A DNA stretch of 64,000 bases from Fasciolopsis buskii (taxonomy: Eukaryota > Platyhelminthes > Trematoda > Plagiorchiida > Fasciolidae): the NCBI GenBank assembly GCA_008360955.1, contig LUCM01000641.1, positions 74,020 through 138,019 of the forward strand, given 5' to 3'. Below are positions 1-13,300 of the stretch, piece after piece; the stretch's first letter is position 1; each line of letters begins with the position of its first letter. Under the pieces are notes generated by a model. The model was not told the DNA's origin. It made no database searches and saw only the letters and a list, made by a program, of their open reading frames with translations. Position numbers and translations under genes: made by a program.

Positions 1-1080
1 ACAGAGGCTTGTCCTTGCACTAATCCGTTTCTGATGATCAGTTTCAAGTAGTCAATAACCCTACTGACCTAGGGTATTTAATTACAACAAGTGAGGATTG
101 CAAAACCAGAATAACTTTCACGCGACTGAGAAACCCGGTGTTTTTCCTATGGGAAGCGAGTACACTGTTACAGACCGCGGTATCCTATTCTAACGTTTCC
201 AGCCCATCTGCTCCACGTTGAAAGCGCTGGGTAGGTTTATGTATCCGACCTCCGAATTTTGCTAGGCAGTGCTCGGTTCTAGTAAAAACATCGAACGAAT
301 GACGTTGAGGTGCGCTGTCTGATGCAGAAAGTTGCCCTCTCGCTGAGGTAGTCGCTCTGCACCATCTCTGGTGAGTTGGACCGGTTTTGCATATACTTGC
401 ATCTTTTTTACATTTCCAAGGTCTTTTCGCGTATTGGACATGAGTGGAAGAAGCAACAAAGCGGTCAGGCCATGAGTCAGACTACAGGTGTGAACAAGCT
501 GGTATCGATTGGTTTATCTCCTTCTCCTGGTTTGAGTTCAATGGTTAGGAGTTGCTGCCGATTAAAGACGCAAGCAGATATAGGTCAAAGTCGAAGTTAG
601 CGATCGTAATACCGTATACATTTTTGTAAATACGTTTTTCCAAGAATCCAACATGACAGAATTAAGATAAAGTAATCATGAAATGTGTATCATGAAAACA
701 GAAAAATCTCTATTTTGCCTTCTTTCTGTTCACATTTTCGTCTTACTGTGCTCGCTAGCTGGACGATATCACTATGATATGTATTACGTGTATACCAGGC
801 GGAAGTGATGCGAATCAGATGCGAACAATGCCATCTAAGAAGAATCTGATGTCCCAGAGTCGATATACAATTAACGAAGGTGTCAAATGTGCTGCCGATG
901 GACAACATCGAACCAGTCGACTTGGCTCATTTTTAACAACAACTAAACGTGCACCAACGTGCTCTGTCGTTTTTGATAGCTCCCTCTCAATCGCATTCTA
1001 TCAGAATAGGCAAAGAAAACGTGACAATAGGGAAATACCGATTGTGACGGTGATCGATCATACAAAGGTGAAAGATTTCA
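1..1080. other. no gene recognised
   Basis: Short ORFs on both strands lack similarity I can recognise and lack convincing splice borders. Composition is ordinary. Nothing else supported. Confidence 0.5.
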
Positions 1081-1204
1081 AGAAAAACGACGCCTGGAAT
1101 ACACTAAATTAACCTGGAATAAACTATATTACACCACACTATATTACATTCCATTACATTACATTACGCAAAAATTCGTCTTCCTAATGAACCGAAATAC
1201 AATT

Positions 1205-1350
1205 CATTTGTTTGTTTGTATTTGTGTTTGTGTTTGTGCGTGTGTTTTGTGCTGTATTGCAGGTAATATGGTGTGTGAATGCGTAAGTGAATGATTGTTT
1301 GAATGTTAGTGTGATTAAGTGAATTGAGTGATTGAGTGAGTGCATTTTGA
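1205..1350. repeat. simple-sequence tract (TTTG/TGTGTT then GTGA/ATTGA)
   Basis: From about 1205 the plus strand is built of TTTG and TGTGTT units, then of GTGA/TTGA units near 1310-1345. The tract is degenerate. Confidence 0.7.
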
Positions 1351-1629
1351 TTGTCAAGTGTGAATTGGGTTTAAATTAGAACTTGTACTGATGATATCGG
1401 AATGATGACGAACGTATCAGGTTTTGTAGAAGAGTGGAGTAATCGATGAGAACAGCGGTGGTCACAGTGGTTGTGTATAAATTCCAGATCAAAACAAATG
1501 CCATAGAGTAGTGTGCATATGCTCAGATTCCAAATCCCAATAAACGGCACTTCGTTAGACTAAAATATGCAAGATCATAGTAGAACGACCCAATTGATAC
1601 TAAGTAATAGAACACAAATTAGCCGAAAC

Positions 1630-1975
1630 TAAACTACACTACACTGCGCTAAACTAAACTGCGCTAAACTACACTAAACTAAATCACACTGCAGCTCACT
1701 ATATTGCACAACAAGAATCACATCCAAATAAACTGCACTGCAATATATTACACTAAACTAAACTGGACTAAACCCCACTGCACTGCACCACACTAAACTA
1801 CACTACAGCACACTACACCACACTACACTACAGTACACTACACTTAATTTAAGTACACTCCACTACACCGCACTACACAACACTACAGTACACCGCAGTG
1901 TACTACACTGCACTACACTACACTAAATTAAAATGCACTTCACTATACTACACTATACTACACTACACGACGCTC
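1630..1975. repeat. degenerate pentanucleotide array (CACTA / TAAAC)
   Basis: About 345 bp made almost entirely of 5-base units such as CACTA, CACTG, TAAAC and CACCA. Small interruptions (e.g. 1700-1740) reset the phase. Weaker outliers occur near 1100-1165 (ATTAC units). It is a microsatellite of 5-bp period; no coding frame survives. Confidence 0.85.
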
Positions 1976-1999
1976 GCTAAAAGTAGCATGGTTATGGCT

Positions 2000-4095
2000 G
2001 TAGTGATTGTGCTGTTGTGGAGAGCAACTCCTTTCTGACACTTTGTCACAATACAATCAGTTCCGTTTAGCAAGTACGTATAAACAACTTCGGCCTTGCC
2101 AGACTAGAAAGAGTTCATGTATGTTGCCACACCGATTCCGGTCTTCTTTTCCGAAACCCCGCTTTCCTGTCGATGGTGTTTGAAACTGTCTATCGACATG
2201 AGTGAATCAGCGATATCCGGTTCAGCTACGATTCTTGTATACATATGATACAAGCATGAACATGGATCGATGAATGAAGTGTGAAGGATAGATCCGACAT
2301 TTTCGGAGACAGAGGGCGGATGCTGGTACTCAACAATGTCGGAATGGACAACTTAGCTGGAAGGGTGCATTTAAGAGTTGCCGGCCAGCCAGTGCGAGTG
2401 CGTCTTTTAGATCGAGGAGAAGATCGTTGGTGTGCAGAAATCCGTAATCTTAGTCGATGTTGAGAAACAATACGGTATTTAAAGAATAATAAATCCGGTC
2501 GATTGTAGCCGCGAACCAAATGTCCGACAAAAACAGCAACATAGTGATGACAGAGAATTGAAGCGAACCAGTCAAAGTGTGTGCGCGAGACCTTATGTCT
2601 ACTGGAAAAATTATCACACATCAACGGGCAGAGTTTAAAACAAAACAGTGGATGAAGAAAAAAGGCAAACGTGTGTAGGTTGGGTAAAGTAAATCATCCA
2701 CTGACAACACACAAGTCATGAACATGGAAGAACCCAAAGTTGAAAGTTCGTCGAAACTCAATGATGCTTGGGGAACAATTGAAAAAGAATTGATTAACTA
2801 AAGTAAGTTTTCTGAGTAAGGTCAGAAGAACAGGCCGAAATCACAAGTCTTTACGATTTAAGCATGACTGATTATGTGAAAACACAGATAAATGAGGTAG
2901 AGTTCAACTACGGACCTTGGATGGATAAGACTGTGCGCGTCAATCTTCTCAGGTGACATAAATCAGTCCGGATCGGTCATGAACACATTTCTACCGGTTA
3001 ATGCGCACTAGAATCACTGTTCGTCACACGTAGATTTCCATAATTGTCGAATAGCTATAACACACTCGACGTTTGGTGACCTCTTACCTGTTCTATCAAA
3101 CTTGTGATATTTTAGTTTATTTAATGTAACTTCACTATTTTTGCATTTGGACTTGAATGGAACGTTAAGCTACTGAATGAATATTCAATGGTTGTTACAG
3201 TCAATACCGTTTGACCTAAGCGTATCCAGGAGTGGAATTTTTTCAGGCAGCAAGCGATTTGCCTGAGGTAATTCACGCGACAGAAGAAATTCTATTTTTT
3301 TTGGAAATTATAGTCCGAACCAAATCGAATGGTTTGATTCTTTCCTGGGCAATCGTATCTACAATGAGACTGTACATTTCGTGTTCATAGTAAACATGCT
3401 TGCATCAAGGGATACGACAAACATGTCATTATCTTAACCGAAAGGTCACGGCTCTCCACAAATTCTTTTCGAAGTCCGACAAACAGATGAGGCCCATCTG
3501 GTGATTAGCGTATTGAACAAAAACGTGGAAATGGGCAGACGAGTATCGTGCCAACGAGCTATACTCCACCTTTACCTTTGTGTATTCAATCTGATAGTAG
3601 TGAGTATGGTTATACGGGACCTTTCGATTACAAGACGATTGCCTGACTTTCCACAGAAGCAGAATGCTGAAATGAAATATGTAGAAATCGAGAGACACCT
3701 TTTATATCTGATTAAATTGCACCAAACGAAAATTAAGGCCTAGACTACACAAGCATCGGGACTGGGAGGATGCGACTGGTAGAATACTGATTTTATCGGG
3801 GTAGAAGAATGCAGCTTATCGCAAATGTGGAGTAACATAATCGAAGACCTATACTAACAACCTTGGAAGGAGATCATCGCCTCATAAGCAACAGGGTCAG
3901 ACGTATAGTGGCTTTGGAAATTTTTAAATGCATGATACTCAGCATAATTTTATATCGGTATAATTTAAAACCCCAAAATAAAGAATGCAAAAATGAATAA
4001 TAGATATATGTGCAAATGGATATATACGTATGAATATTTAGTCATATGTTTGGTTCCATTAGGAACAGTCGTTAACCCTGATTGCCATTGCAAGC
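2000..4095. other. intergenic or intronic, no gene recognised
   Basis: Only short, unrelated ORFs. No splice-bounded exon, RNA gene or clear repeat was recognised here. Confidence 0.45.
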
Positions 4096-4098
4096 TGA

Positions 4099-5610
4099 AA
4101 GCACCATCTACTCAACCAGAAACAACAACCAAAAATAATGAAAGAGCGATTGCAAAATAGTGAGTTAAAAATCCACATAGAGGAAGAAAGGTCTCAAATG
4201 CAAAAATGCCACTAACGAACTGCTGCACCAAGCCATATCAGTTACTNNNNNNNNNNNNNNNNNNNNNNNNNNNNNNNNNNNNNNNNNNNNNNNNNNNNNN
4301 NNNNNNNNNNNNNNNNNNNNNNNNNNNNNNNNNNNNNNNNNNNNNNNNNNNNNNNNNNNNNNNNNNNNNNNNNNNNNNNNNNNNNNNNNNNNNNNNNNNN
4401 NNNNNNNNNNNNNNNNNNNNNNNNNNNNNNNNNNNNNNNNNNNNNNNNNNNNNNNNNNNNNNNNNNNNNNNNNNNNNNNNNNNNNNNNNNNNNNNNNNNN
4501 NNNNNNNNNNNNNNNNNNNNNNNNNNNNNNNNNNNNNNNNNNNNNNNNNNNNNNNNNNNNNNNNNNNNNNNNNNNNNNNNNNNNNNNNNNNNNNNNNNNN
4601 NNNNNNNNNNNNNNNNNNNNNNNNNNNNNNNNNNNNNNNNNNNNNNNNNNNNNNNNNNNNNNNNNNNNNNNNNNNNNNNNNNNNNNNNNNNNNNNNNNNN
4701 NNNNNNNNNNNNNNNNNNNNNNNNNNNNNNNNNNNNNNNNNNNNNNNNNNNNNNNNNNNNNNNNNNNNNNNNNNNNNNNNNNNNNNNNNNNNNNNNNNNN
4801 NNNNNNNNNNNNNNNNNNNNNNNNNNNNNNNNNNNNNNNNNNNNNNNNNNNNNNNNNNNNNNNNNNNNNNNNNNNNNNNNNNNNNNNNNNNNNNNNNNNN
4901 NNNNNNNNNNNNNNNNNNNNNNNNNNNNNNNNNNNNNNNNNNNNNNNNNNNNNNNNNNNNNNNNNNNNNNNNNNNNNNNNNNNNNNNNNNNNNNNNNNNN
5001 NNNNNNNNNNNNNNNNNNNNNNNNNNNNNNNNNNNNNNNNNNNNNNNNNNNNNNNNNNNNNNNNNNNNNNNNNNNNNNNNNNNNNNNNNNNNNNNNNNNN
5101 NNNNNNNNNNNNNNNNNNNNNNNNNNNNNNNNNNNNNNNNNNNNNNNNNNNNNNNNNTACACTCGGTTTCTGTGGACCAGGATTTCTAGTCAGTCGGCAA
5201 TGGTCGCGACTGTTGCCGACAGCCGCAGTCTTTTCCATCTCCTTACATTTTCCCGCTCACCACTGATGCCGGTTCTTGGTAAGTTGACGTCCCAGGGATC
5301 TGCATCTCTCACTGGATGTTGCATTTGGAAGGATGGATCTGCGGCCATCCAATAGTGCAACTGAAGTCGGTATATCCATCGGTTCTGCGGTTTATGTGGC
5401 AAGGAATCCTGAGCGGCGGATGCCACCGAGCACAGGATCACTTTTATCTATTCCCAATGCTTGCCCGGATCCTCGACATTTTGTTGGGATGGCAACGGCA
5501 TTGAGAGTTCCGACTGGAATAGTACTCAGCGATTGCCGTCTAGAATGGGCTGCGGCCGACCAGCGGCTTTTGTGCTGGTATGACCACAGACTAGGGTAAA
5601 CGAAAGCGAG
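4099..5610 (-). mobile_element. non-LTR retrotransposon copy 1 (family B), with gap
   Basis: 4101-4246 matches 27911-28056 base for base as far as I can see, and 5158-5546 matches 29018-29406 with only a couple of differences. Both are parts of one minus-strand element. The middle is an N run. Right of the gap, the minus strand encodes the linker between endonuclease and reverse transcriptase (motifs KTAAVGNSRDHCRL and PGPQKPSV). 5' truncation occurs near 5600. It is a dead copy. Confidence 0.75.
4247..5157. other. assembly gap (911 N)
   Basis: Run of N inside the non-LTR copy. The equivalent interval in the intact copy (28057-29017) is 961 bp, so the N length is probably an estimate about 50 bp short. 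ORFs that span it are artefacts. Confidence 0.95.
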
Positions 5611-8160
5611 CTCGGAATCGTGGATTTGTACTACAATTGGCACTCGAATTCGTATACTCATGTTCCGCAGTTCGAAATAAATCATGGGTATGCATTTAAT
5701 ATAGTAATGATAATTTACATGCAGTCATCTTCACCCGTTGCATGCCAACACAGTTTCTCTGCATGATAGTGTAAGCAAGTGTCACTAATGTTTCTTCCAT
5801 GATACTCATTGGGCAGTTATATCCCTGTTGCTTAGTATGTAGTTATGCGGTAGAATTCCCTGCACATCTTGCCATGTTTGATCAGGGTTTGTTAAACAAT
5901 GTGCCCTTGTTCAAATCTTGGGCCACCTACAGGAGGATTAGGCACGGTAACAGATCTTTGCTGATTTCCCATAACTACTCACGAGTAGTGGGTTGATTTG
6001 CGATCATTGCGTTGACGAATCTTGGTAAACGGTAGCACCTGTTTGACGAAAAGCGGTCAGCAATCGGCTGCACAGTTGTTGATACAGGGTACGTACGGCG
6101 AAACGCAGTCACTAAATCCGACGTGGTCATTTCTGGTCAGTGTCACGAAGGTGTGAAGAAAATCGGATGGTGTCGTCTAACTATCTCAGTGAGTCCTTAG
6201 AGAATTAAAAGAACATCACAAGCGAATTGTTTCGTATGAGATGCAAAATGCAAGTTGATCGAGGAACACACGTAGACCTGCAGGTACACATACAAACACA
6301 TAAAGATGCACGCACACATTAATACCGATAAACGAGAACAGTTCGCATGACTAACTTGTTGCATCAATGTAATTCAAATCCTGGCGTTTAGTTTGTCGGT
6401 CCACGGTCGTGAGATGAGAATAAACTAGTGTGTATAGCCTCTGCATGTCTCAAGGGGCGTAGTTTCAGGGATTTCGACCGCTAAAGCAAAATGGGATGAA
6501 AAATTAAATCCAAAACCAATTTGCTGATCTTAGTCGACCAAAATATCTGAAATCCGCGCTTCCGATTGATCGTCATCATCTGGACTGGTGGTGAAACGTT
6601 TGCGATCGAAACGCCAAACTCAACTACCAAAACCCCATGAAAATCAACAACATGAGTTACCTATCTATGCAGGTCAGCGTGAAGCTGTACCGAAATGCAT
6701 TACGTGGTTTACATGCAAACTGATCACGGTGGGATCTACTGCGTCCGATTAGGAGTTATCGCAGACCACAGTTGAATGTGAATTTCCATGTGTGTTGTAA
6801 TATGACGAATAGGAAACATGCAAGTGAATTAGGCAATCCGTGGTGGAACTGCTTTCGATTATCTTTGGTCTTGAAGTCTAGAAGTATTCCACAAGATCGA
6901 AGCTGTCACTTTGGTGATTCCGCATCCAGCATTGTCCTCGTCCGGAAATCAGAAATCCCACTGATCCTAACTGCGGTCACATAACAAATGGTGTCAAAAC
7001 CAAATGGGCTTCTGACAAGAAGCTGACTGTTCCACTTAAGAACGATCACCTAGAAAGAGGAGCAAATGGGCGCTACGGTAAAAAAAAATAGTAAAAGCCA
7101 ACAGTTCAGGTGACAAAATGTGTCACCGAAATTTCTCTAATAGTTTTACTATATGCCAGGTAGATGAATTTAGTTCAAACGGAAGTAGTCCACAGTAGTC
7201 AAGGCCCACTACATCAGAGAAGGTGAGAACCGGTAACCGGGAGTATGAAAATAGGAGTAGAATAGGACCACATAAAGCTATTTATAAGTCAACGAAATTA
7301 GCAAGCTAGGTGGCTTTGTGATCTGGAGGTTGAATGGCTTTTCCGTTCGGTGCAACACCGTTGTTTCAATCAGTCACCACCGTTCTTGTACTATGTCGGA
7401 CAAGAATCTCAGTATAGTTTAATTCCAAATAAAGACGGATTGCGTTCATTTATTCCAAGTCAACCTAAGCTATAAAACATTCGAATATTGGAAATCCTTG
7501 GATAAACGACGTTCTTTGTTTTTCTTTTGAAAGGCATAGAAATGACAGGCTTCACACGGTGATTGATAACAAAGGACCATCTTGAATTTATAATCCAGAC
7601 AAGCGTGGACGCACTAATCGCCATACAGGATTTCCGAGAATTTGTCTAGGGTATACCGGAACTCCGGTTTCCAATAACAGGTCCAAAAGTGCGAAGGATA
7701 AATTGCATCGTATCCTGCTCTAACGCCCCAGTGACTCTTGGGAACGTGAATGAAGCACATGGGGCCAGGGTCATACTTCCCACAAGAGTCACACGGTTCG
7801 AGTGAATTTTATTTTTGATATCTGTCCGATTGGTTTTGGTTTGTCTAGGATTTGAAATTTTGCCTATATCTGAATTGATGGAAGTCCAATTTTTTGACGA
7901 AGTCTCTACTATACGGTGTCGAAAAGTGGCCAATGGAGACAAGACTCGTGAAGACTGCCGACGTATGAAAACCGGTGTCGTCGCGATACCGCTCAAAAGT
8001 GGTGAGAGAGTTCCCTTAACAGGATATTAGTTTGCAGAGCAAAATCGTTATGAGAGACACCGAATTTGAATAAGTTAAGGTGGTTAGAACCAGCATGATC
8101 AATTCCAGTTTCCGTTTGCTCAACCATTCATTCCGCACCTACGTGCTTTGATTTCAGTCG
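5611..8160. other. no gene recognised
   Basis: Only short ORFs, none recognised. An 116-codon minus ORF at 7646-7996 has no family features and no flanking splice sites of note. Confidence 0.4.
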
Positions 8161-8167
8161 CTAGTTC

Positions 8168-8330
8168 ACAGTACCATCTGCTCAAATGGAAAAATAACGG
8201 GACATAATAAAAGAGTGACTGCAAAGAAGTAAGTTAGGAAACTACACAGAAGAAGAAAGGTTTCGAATGCAAGAAAGCCACTAACTGCTCTACCAAGCCG
8301 TATCACTTACTGTCTTCAACCATCTCTTCG
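8168..8330 (-). mobile_element. diverged 3' fragment of the family B non-LTR element
   Basis: This stretch aligns with 4100-4246 and 27910-28056 (shared blocks such as agaagaaaggt, gccactaac and accaagccgtatca) at roughly 80 percent identity, then departs after gtcttcaacca. It is the same 3' end as the two younger copies, but older. Confidence 0.65.
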
Positions 8331-9515
8331 GGGGATCTCGTCAACTTCAGGCGGCCAGTCTAACTGTGTCTACACGAGCGAATCCACTGGCTATGACATG
8401 ATACAATCCCTCAGATCGACCCTCTCAATACACACTTTTCCGGGGCACGCAGTGCTTGAAGGATTCCTCAGGGTGATCAGTTCATGACTTGGAAAAATCG
8501 TATGAAAATCCTAACGGAAAAGCTCTCCAAGCAGGTAATTTTAGATTATTAGGATCAAGGCCCGCGTCATTCTTATAGATGGTTCGGGACTTTGTGATCG
8601 GCGTTTATGTATTCGGAATGTTCCTGATTCTCGCTAATTCTTTTGACATATGGCCTCACCACTTTTCGATGCTGTGACGCAGCAAACAAGAAACAGTGCA
8701 CACTTGCGAATGACTGATTGTTGAACAAACCGAACCAAACAGACCTGTGACCACACAACTTAATTTGGTCTGGCTAGACGGCTCAGATCTTGCTTTTATT
8801 CGAAAACATTGCGGTCACGGTAAACAGCGAGATGAGGCCATAAACTTGGCTTCTGTTATGACTTTTGTGGATGAACATTTCAAGAATGTCCCCCATTTTG
8901 ATCTGCCAGATGGGCAGGAATAACATGAGTTAGCCATTGGAGCGCGAATATTTTGAGATTCTTTTCTTTGTATTTGACAGCTATTGTTCCGGCCCAACGA
9001 ATTCCATTCATGTCAGTGTGTCACTTTTTTTCATTTGTCCATACTTTATTGAAGAAATCGCTTCTTCCATGGAAGAAAATAAACCGATCAGTTCGTCATA
9101 TTGCGTTCGTGTGACTGGTTTTGATCGGATTTTCCAAACCTCGATTCTTCCAAAACAGCACCAACTTTTGTACACGGGAGCACTCGGAGCAATAAGTCAC
9201 TACTTGTCCGGACTACAACCGTGAGGCTAACTATGATATTGTACTTCTGACATTTCATTTAAATGCTCGAATTCATAAAGTTATTTGCACCAGAATTCAT
9301 TGCATGGACCGCATAGCAGTATAAGGCATCGTGTAATATATAGCCGATGTGTTATACACACACATATATATATCAGTATAATGGAAACAAGCATTGCACT
9401 AGCGTAACATGTTAATGAAACTTCATAGAAAATTGATAAGAGAGGAAAAAGAGGAATAAATAACAAAAAGACGAACCCATTGGTTTTTATGTTTATACCG
9501 ATTGTTTTTTAAGAT
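8331..9515. other. no gene recognised
   Basis: Short ORFs only. A plus-strand ORF at 8937-9224 (95 codons) has no recognisable motif. Nothing else supported. Confidence 0.4.
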
Positions 9516-9517
9516 GG

Positions 9518-10085
9518 ATGAGTTCTACAGAGAGACCTACAACATTCGAGCCACTGACTTCGTTTCTCAGTTATATCTCTCAGCGTCTTAAACCAACAAC
9601 AATTCTCATCTCTTGATCCCCAACCACGACAGAGGAAGATTGTCTGCACCCAACACACGACGACGCACCTCGTCATTGCTTACCCAATGTTTCCACCATA
9701 CTCGAGCAATGCTTCCGAAACAACGGAGGTCGAAGACAGGAAGTCGTTTGGCATCCTCAACACGGATAGGCAAATCTCACAACCGTAGAGAAGAATAATG
9801 CGAACTGTGAGACTGTACACCCTTCCCTTGATGGGAAGCCGGAGGTCATGACAGTACTGCAAGTGTCGTGGGTTTGCGAAGGTTGTACTTGCTTTTGCGA
9901 TTCGAAGGACTCTTCGCTAACACCTCTGCCAGATGTGATCAGACTCCCGAGGTACTTGGAGCCATTGACTACCTTTAACCGAGCACCACAAACTGTGAGT
10001 ACGCACACCAACTCCTGCCAGTCTTGAAGAACTGCTTGGCTCTTTGATGGTGCAAAGCACACCGTATCGGGATACCACACTCGTT
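9518..10085 (-). mobile_element. non-LTR retrotransposon 3' part (family C), internally deleted
   Basis: The minus strand encodes the C-terminal part of an RT protein: FAPSKSQAVLQDWQELVCVL, NGSKYLGSLITSGRG and IILLYGCEICLSVLRMPN. The nucleotide sequence is nearly identical to 44225-44560. Its 3' end (9518-9627) matches 43918-44027, but about 197 bp present in that copy are missing at the joint near 9627. Frameshifts separate the RT segments. Non-autonomous remnant. Confidence 0.8.
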
Positions 10086-11090
10086 AAGCCTTCAAACGCT
10101 AGCTGAATTGCCTATTTACCGTTGCTCTGCAAGGCTATATAATTGGAAGAGTAAAACTCCACCGTCTAAAAGATCAGTGAACATAACAAAAACATTTTAC
10201 TTCATCCAACACACGGACACACACGAAGACCATTTGGATATGATCAAAGCATTCTGCATGACTACAATCTCCGAGGGGAATGGAAACGTGCTTCTGGAGG
10301 AAAGGGATAATGCTATACATGACCTGATGATCACCAGTCCGTGAACGCCCTTCAGCGGGAATTTATCCGTCTGAAACACACGCACATATGTGTGGGAGAC
10401 ACACACATGCACACACGGTTACGAATCCAGCCACCAAGTGAGGTAATTTTGATTGGTTCTCGGTATGTACCAGATTAATCACATGTTTCGCCTGTTTTCT
10501 GACGTTGATTGTTCATGTTGCATACTTCTGGGCCCTGGATGAGATGAATCAGACCGTTGTTCTCACTTCTCTGGACGTTGTTTGGGCTTCCAAGTCCCGG
10601 CCGGTGCTAATTACTTGATGTGGAAATAAATTTCAAAAGTATTTTCTCTGAATAGAACATTGGCGCTGTGAGCAGGATTCGGATTTGCTCGGGGAAACCC
10701 GCGTATTCATCTGTCCACGTGATCGTAGGGATGTCTTCGAGCCAAAATAAACATAAACTCTTACAAAGGACGCGATCACACCACCTGAATAAACAATTGT
10801 GTGAAGACAGAAAAGTGCATTATTTCTTATGTTCAGTGAGAGGCTTCACACGTTCAGAGACGATATTTTCAACTTCCTGTAAATGTCTGTCCCTGTTCTG
10901 TATGTGTAACGGAGGAGATTATGATTATTCACTTGTGGTAGATTAAAACGCACGTGTTGCCTCAGAATAAGTAGTATCTCAACCTCTTGTGGGTTCTGTA
11001 ACCAAGTTGAACATAATAATCCTGATTATCGACCAGAGGTAGCTTAAATTTGTCATATACATGTTGTTGAACATTAATATTCTCAGTTTG
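10086..11090. other. no gene recognised
   Basis: Short ORFs without family features, and a CA-rich patch near 10190-10425. Nothing else supported. Confidence 0.4.
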
Positions 11091-11096
11091 ACTAAG

Positions 11097-11310
11097 ATCC
11101 TGATTCGGTGCGACTTCATTTGGTTCTGTGCCAGTCCAGGTTTTCAGGACCATGGTTGTCCACATCCTCCTCAAATGTCGTGGGCCATAGCGGTAAATTG
11201 TGGCAGCTAGCTGGTGAGCTTTTGTTTCGGTTCGACGAGTCAGGCAAGATGAAACCGGATATGTCCGGGAGGCAGGATTGGTCGACAAACCCGTTTGTAC
11301 TCGAATAAAT
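11097..11310 (+). repeat. dispersed repeat, family D
   Basis: Similar (about two thirds identity by eye) to 42710-42870 and 48545-48680, sharing the block around TGTGGTTCTATGCCAGTCCCAG. Three diverged copies in one window indicate an interspersed repeat of unknown type. Confidence 0.45.
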
Positions 11311-13090
11311 GACACAAGCCAAGGATCCGATTGACTGGAAGCTCCAAAACAAGAAAGGATCAACCTGTGGAAAAAAGAAAAGTGGTCTGATTTTTGTGAC
11401 ACATTCAGAAGTGAATGATGCGTCGTTCGAAATGAAAACCAAAAGAGAGACAATGAGCCTGACAGGGGTGGAGGTACGGAATCCATAAGTTTTAAAATCG
11501 AATGAATTGTATATAAATCGTTTGATTATAACAAAGAAACGGTAGTTTTGACCAGTCAAAGGCCATTCAATCGTTCTTGGTAGACCAAGCAGGTGTCACT
11601 GAACTGGAGCCAAGACGACCGACCGAAGCTGCACGGTTAGCGAACGCGATAACTAGATTCTAAAACGGTAACGGCCATGGGGCATGACCTGCTAACTAAA
11701 CACTTGCTTCAAGCTTGTCACAAAAATTATCCACCTTTTAGATAAAAACTACCTGTACGCGTAAGACAGGTAGCGTTAATTTATTGTGGACAAACAAGTG
11801 GATAGAATCTAACAGGGCGGACATTTCCGGAATTCCGACAAGCTGAAGACTAAATCGATAGACATCTAGTTCCAAATATTGCGCGTTTGACTGTGAACGG
11901 TTTGACCAACTGTTTGACAGCATTAAATAGTCACCAGATGTTATAAGTTTCCCGCGGGAATATCTTCTATCAATATGTCGCGTATGGCGACCAAAATATC
12001 CGCTGAGGGAATTTCGAAGGGACTGATTTAGAATTATTCTTTTTCGTCTGATTAAAATTGTCAAGCAATAGTGAGGTGTGGACTCATGCCTAAATCTATG
12101 TCGCTCAGTTACACTCCAAGGGGTCTACTCAAAACTTTCAAGTTATACCCAAAAACGTTTGTCCAGAAGCATGTTCACAGCATACCAGAACTGGAGCAAC
12201 AGATTACGACGTCAATACGAATAGTGATACTGGGTAGGGGAACACAAACGTTGACTTTCAGCAATCTTAGACCGATGGAATGAATGAAAAACTAGCAATG
12301 CATTTAACCAGCCATCCTAGTCGAGATAAATAGGGTCAACAATTGTCCAAATTCACAGCTATCGGATAGTCTGATCGATTTCCAATACACGGGTTACTCG
12401 CGGTCAGTCCGTAAAATCTTACAGTGGCATGTGATTACATGTGCGTACTTTGGCTTTTGAACGCAACCTAAGCAGCTCACATGTGTTCGTCCATCGGTTT
12501 CCATAAGTTAGCTTATTTTAGTAATCTGTTGCCTGATATGAACAAAGAAGAAGGGAGTAGGCGTGTTTGGACGATTTTAAAAGAGCGGATTTGAGCGCAC
12601 GATTTGACAGTCCTGTAGTATTGTAGAGAGCATGCATTTTAAGATGTATCTCTATAACCGGTTGTCAGTGAGCTGCAAAATTGGTTGTGCCAGAAGGGGC
12701 TTAGTGTGCACATCGGGATTGTACGACCTCGAGCTTAGGAAAAACGAATTCATTCATTTCATTCACTTAGAAGCGATAATCAGGCCTTTCCATTTTCCAT
12801 CCCATGTAATTAGCATTCATACTACTGACTGACTCCCTCATCCATGAGGTGGTGAAGAACGCGATGGAGAGTGCCGTATCCATTTTCCATTCTAAATGTT
12901 GTTCATTTCACACGACTAATGCTTTCAGTTCCACTCGGTTCTTTCGGCCTCTCGAATAAGATAACAATCATACTTGAATATCCTGAATTCAGAATAATCT
13001 TCATTGTTAAGTCTAGCTATACTATCCGCTTGACGATTGTTCCACAATAATTCAAATAACACGTAGCTGTTAAATCATGACAAACAATAT
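11311..13090. other. no gene recognised
   Basis: Overlapping antisense ORFs near 10962-11559 reach 174 codons but show no family motif. Otherwise short ORFs only. Confidence 0.35.
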
Positions 13091-13097
13091 ACCGTAT

Positions 13098-13159
13098 AAT
13101 TGTGAATGATATGATGTTAATAACAGCGTTGTTGGTAGATGTAATGCGCCAACGTTTCG
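13098..13159 (+). repeat. left inverted arm of Penelope-like element
   Basis: Runs from aattgtgaatgatatga to gccaacgtttcg. It is the reverse complement of 13989-14052 with a few mismatches and matches each arm of the 40.8-kb palindrome. Confidence 0.85.
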
Positions 13160-13300
13160 TCTGCTGGGGTAGTCTTTCTCAAGGCATGTTTTATAATCAA
13201 ATGACTGTGGGAACGTTCGCATGCCAACTGATGTTAAGTTGTCTGTGTTTTTGAGTGTGTGTACTTTGAACTGTGGGTCGGGTGAGTGAATAGCTGTCCT

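Noticed and set aside
1630..1975. CRISPR-like or other prokaryotic repeat array
   Set aside because: Units are 5 bp and contiguous without spacers, and the window is plainly eukaryotic.
4165..5238. Long ORFs on both strands (up to 357 codons) across 4.2-5.2 kb and 19.7-20.5 kb
   Set aside because: They consist of N runs; only the short ends are real sequence and belong to retroelement copies.
10962..11559. Overlapping 174- and 147-codon minus ORFs
   Set aside because: No domain, no splice context, and part of the span matches a dispersed repeat (11097-11310).
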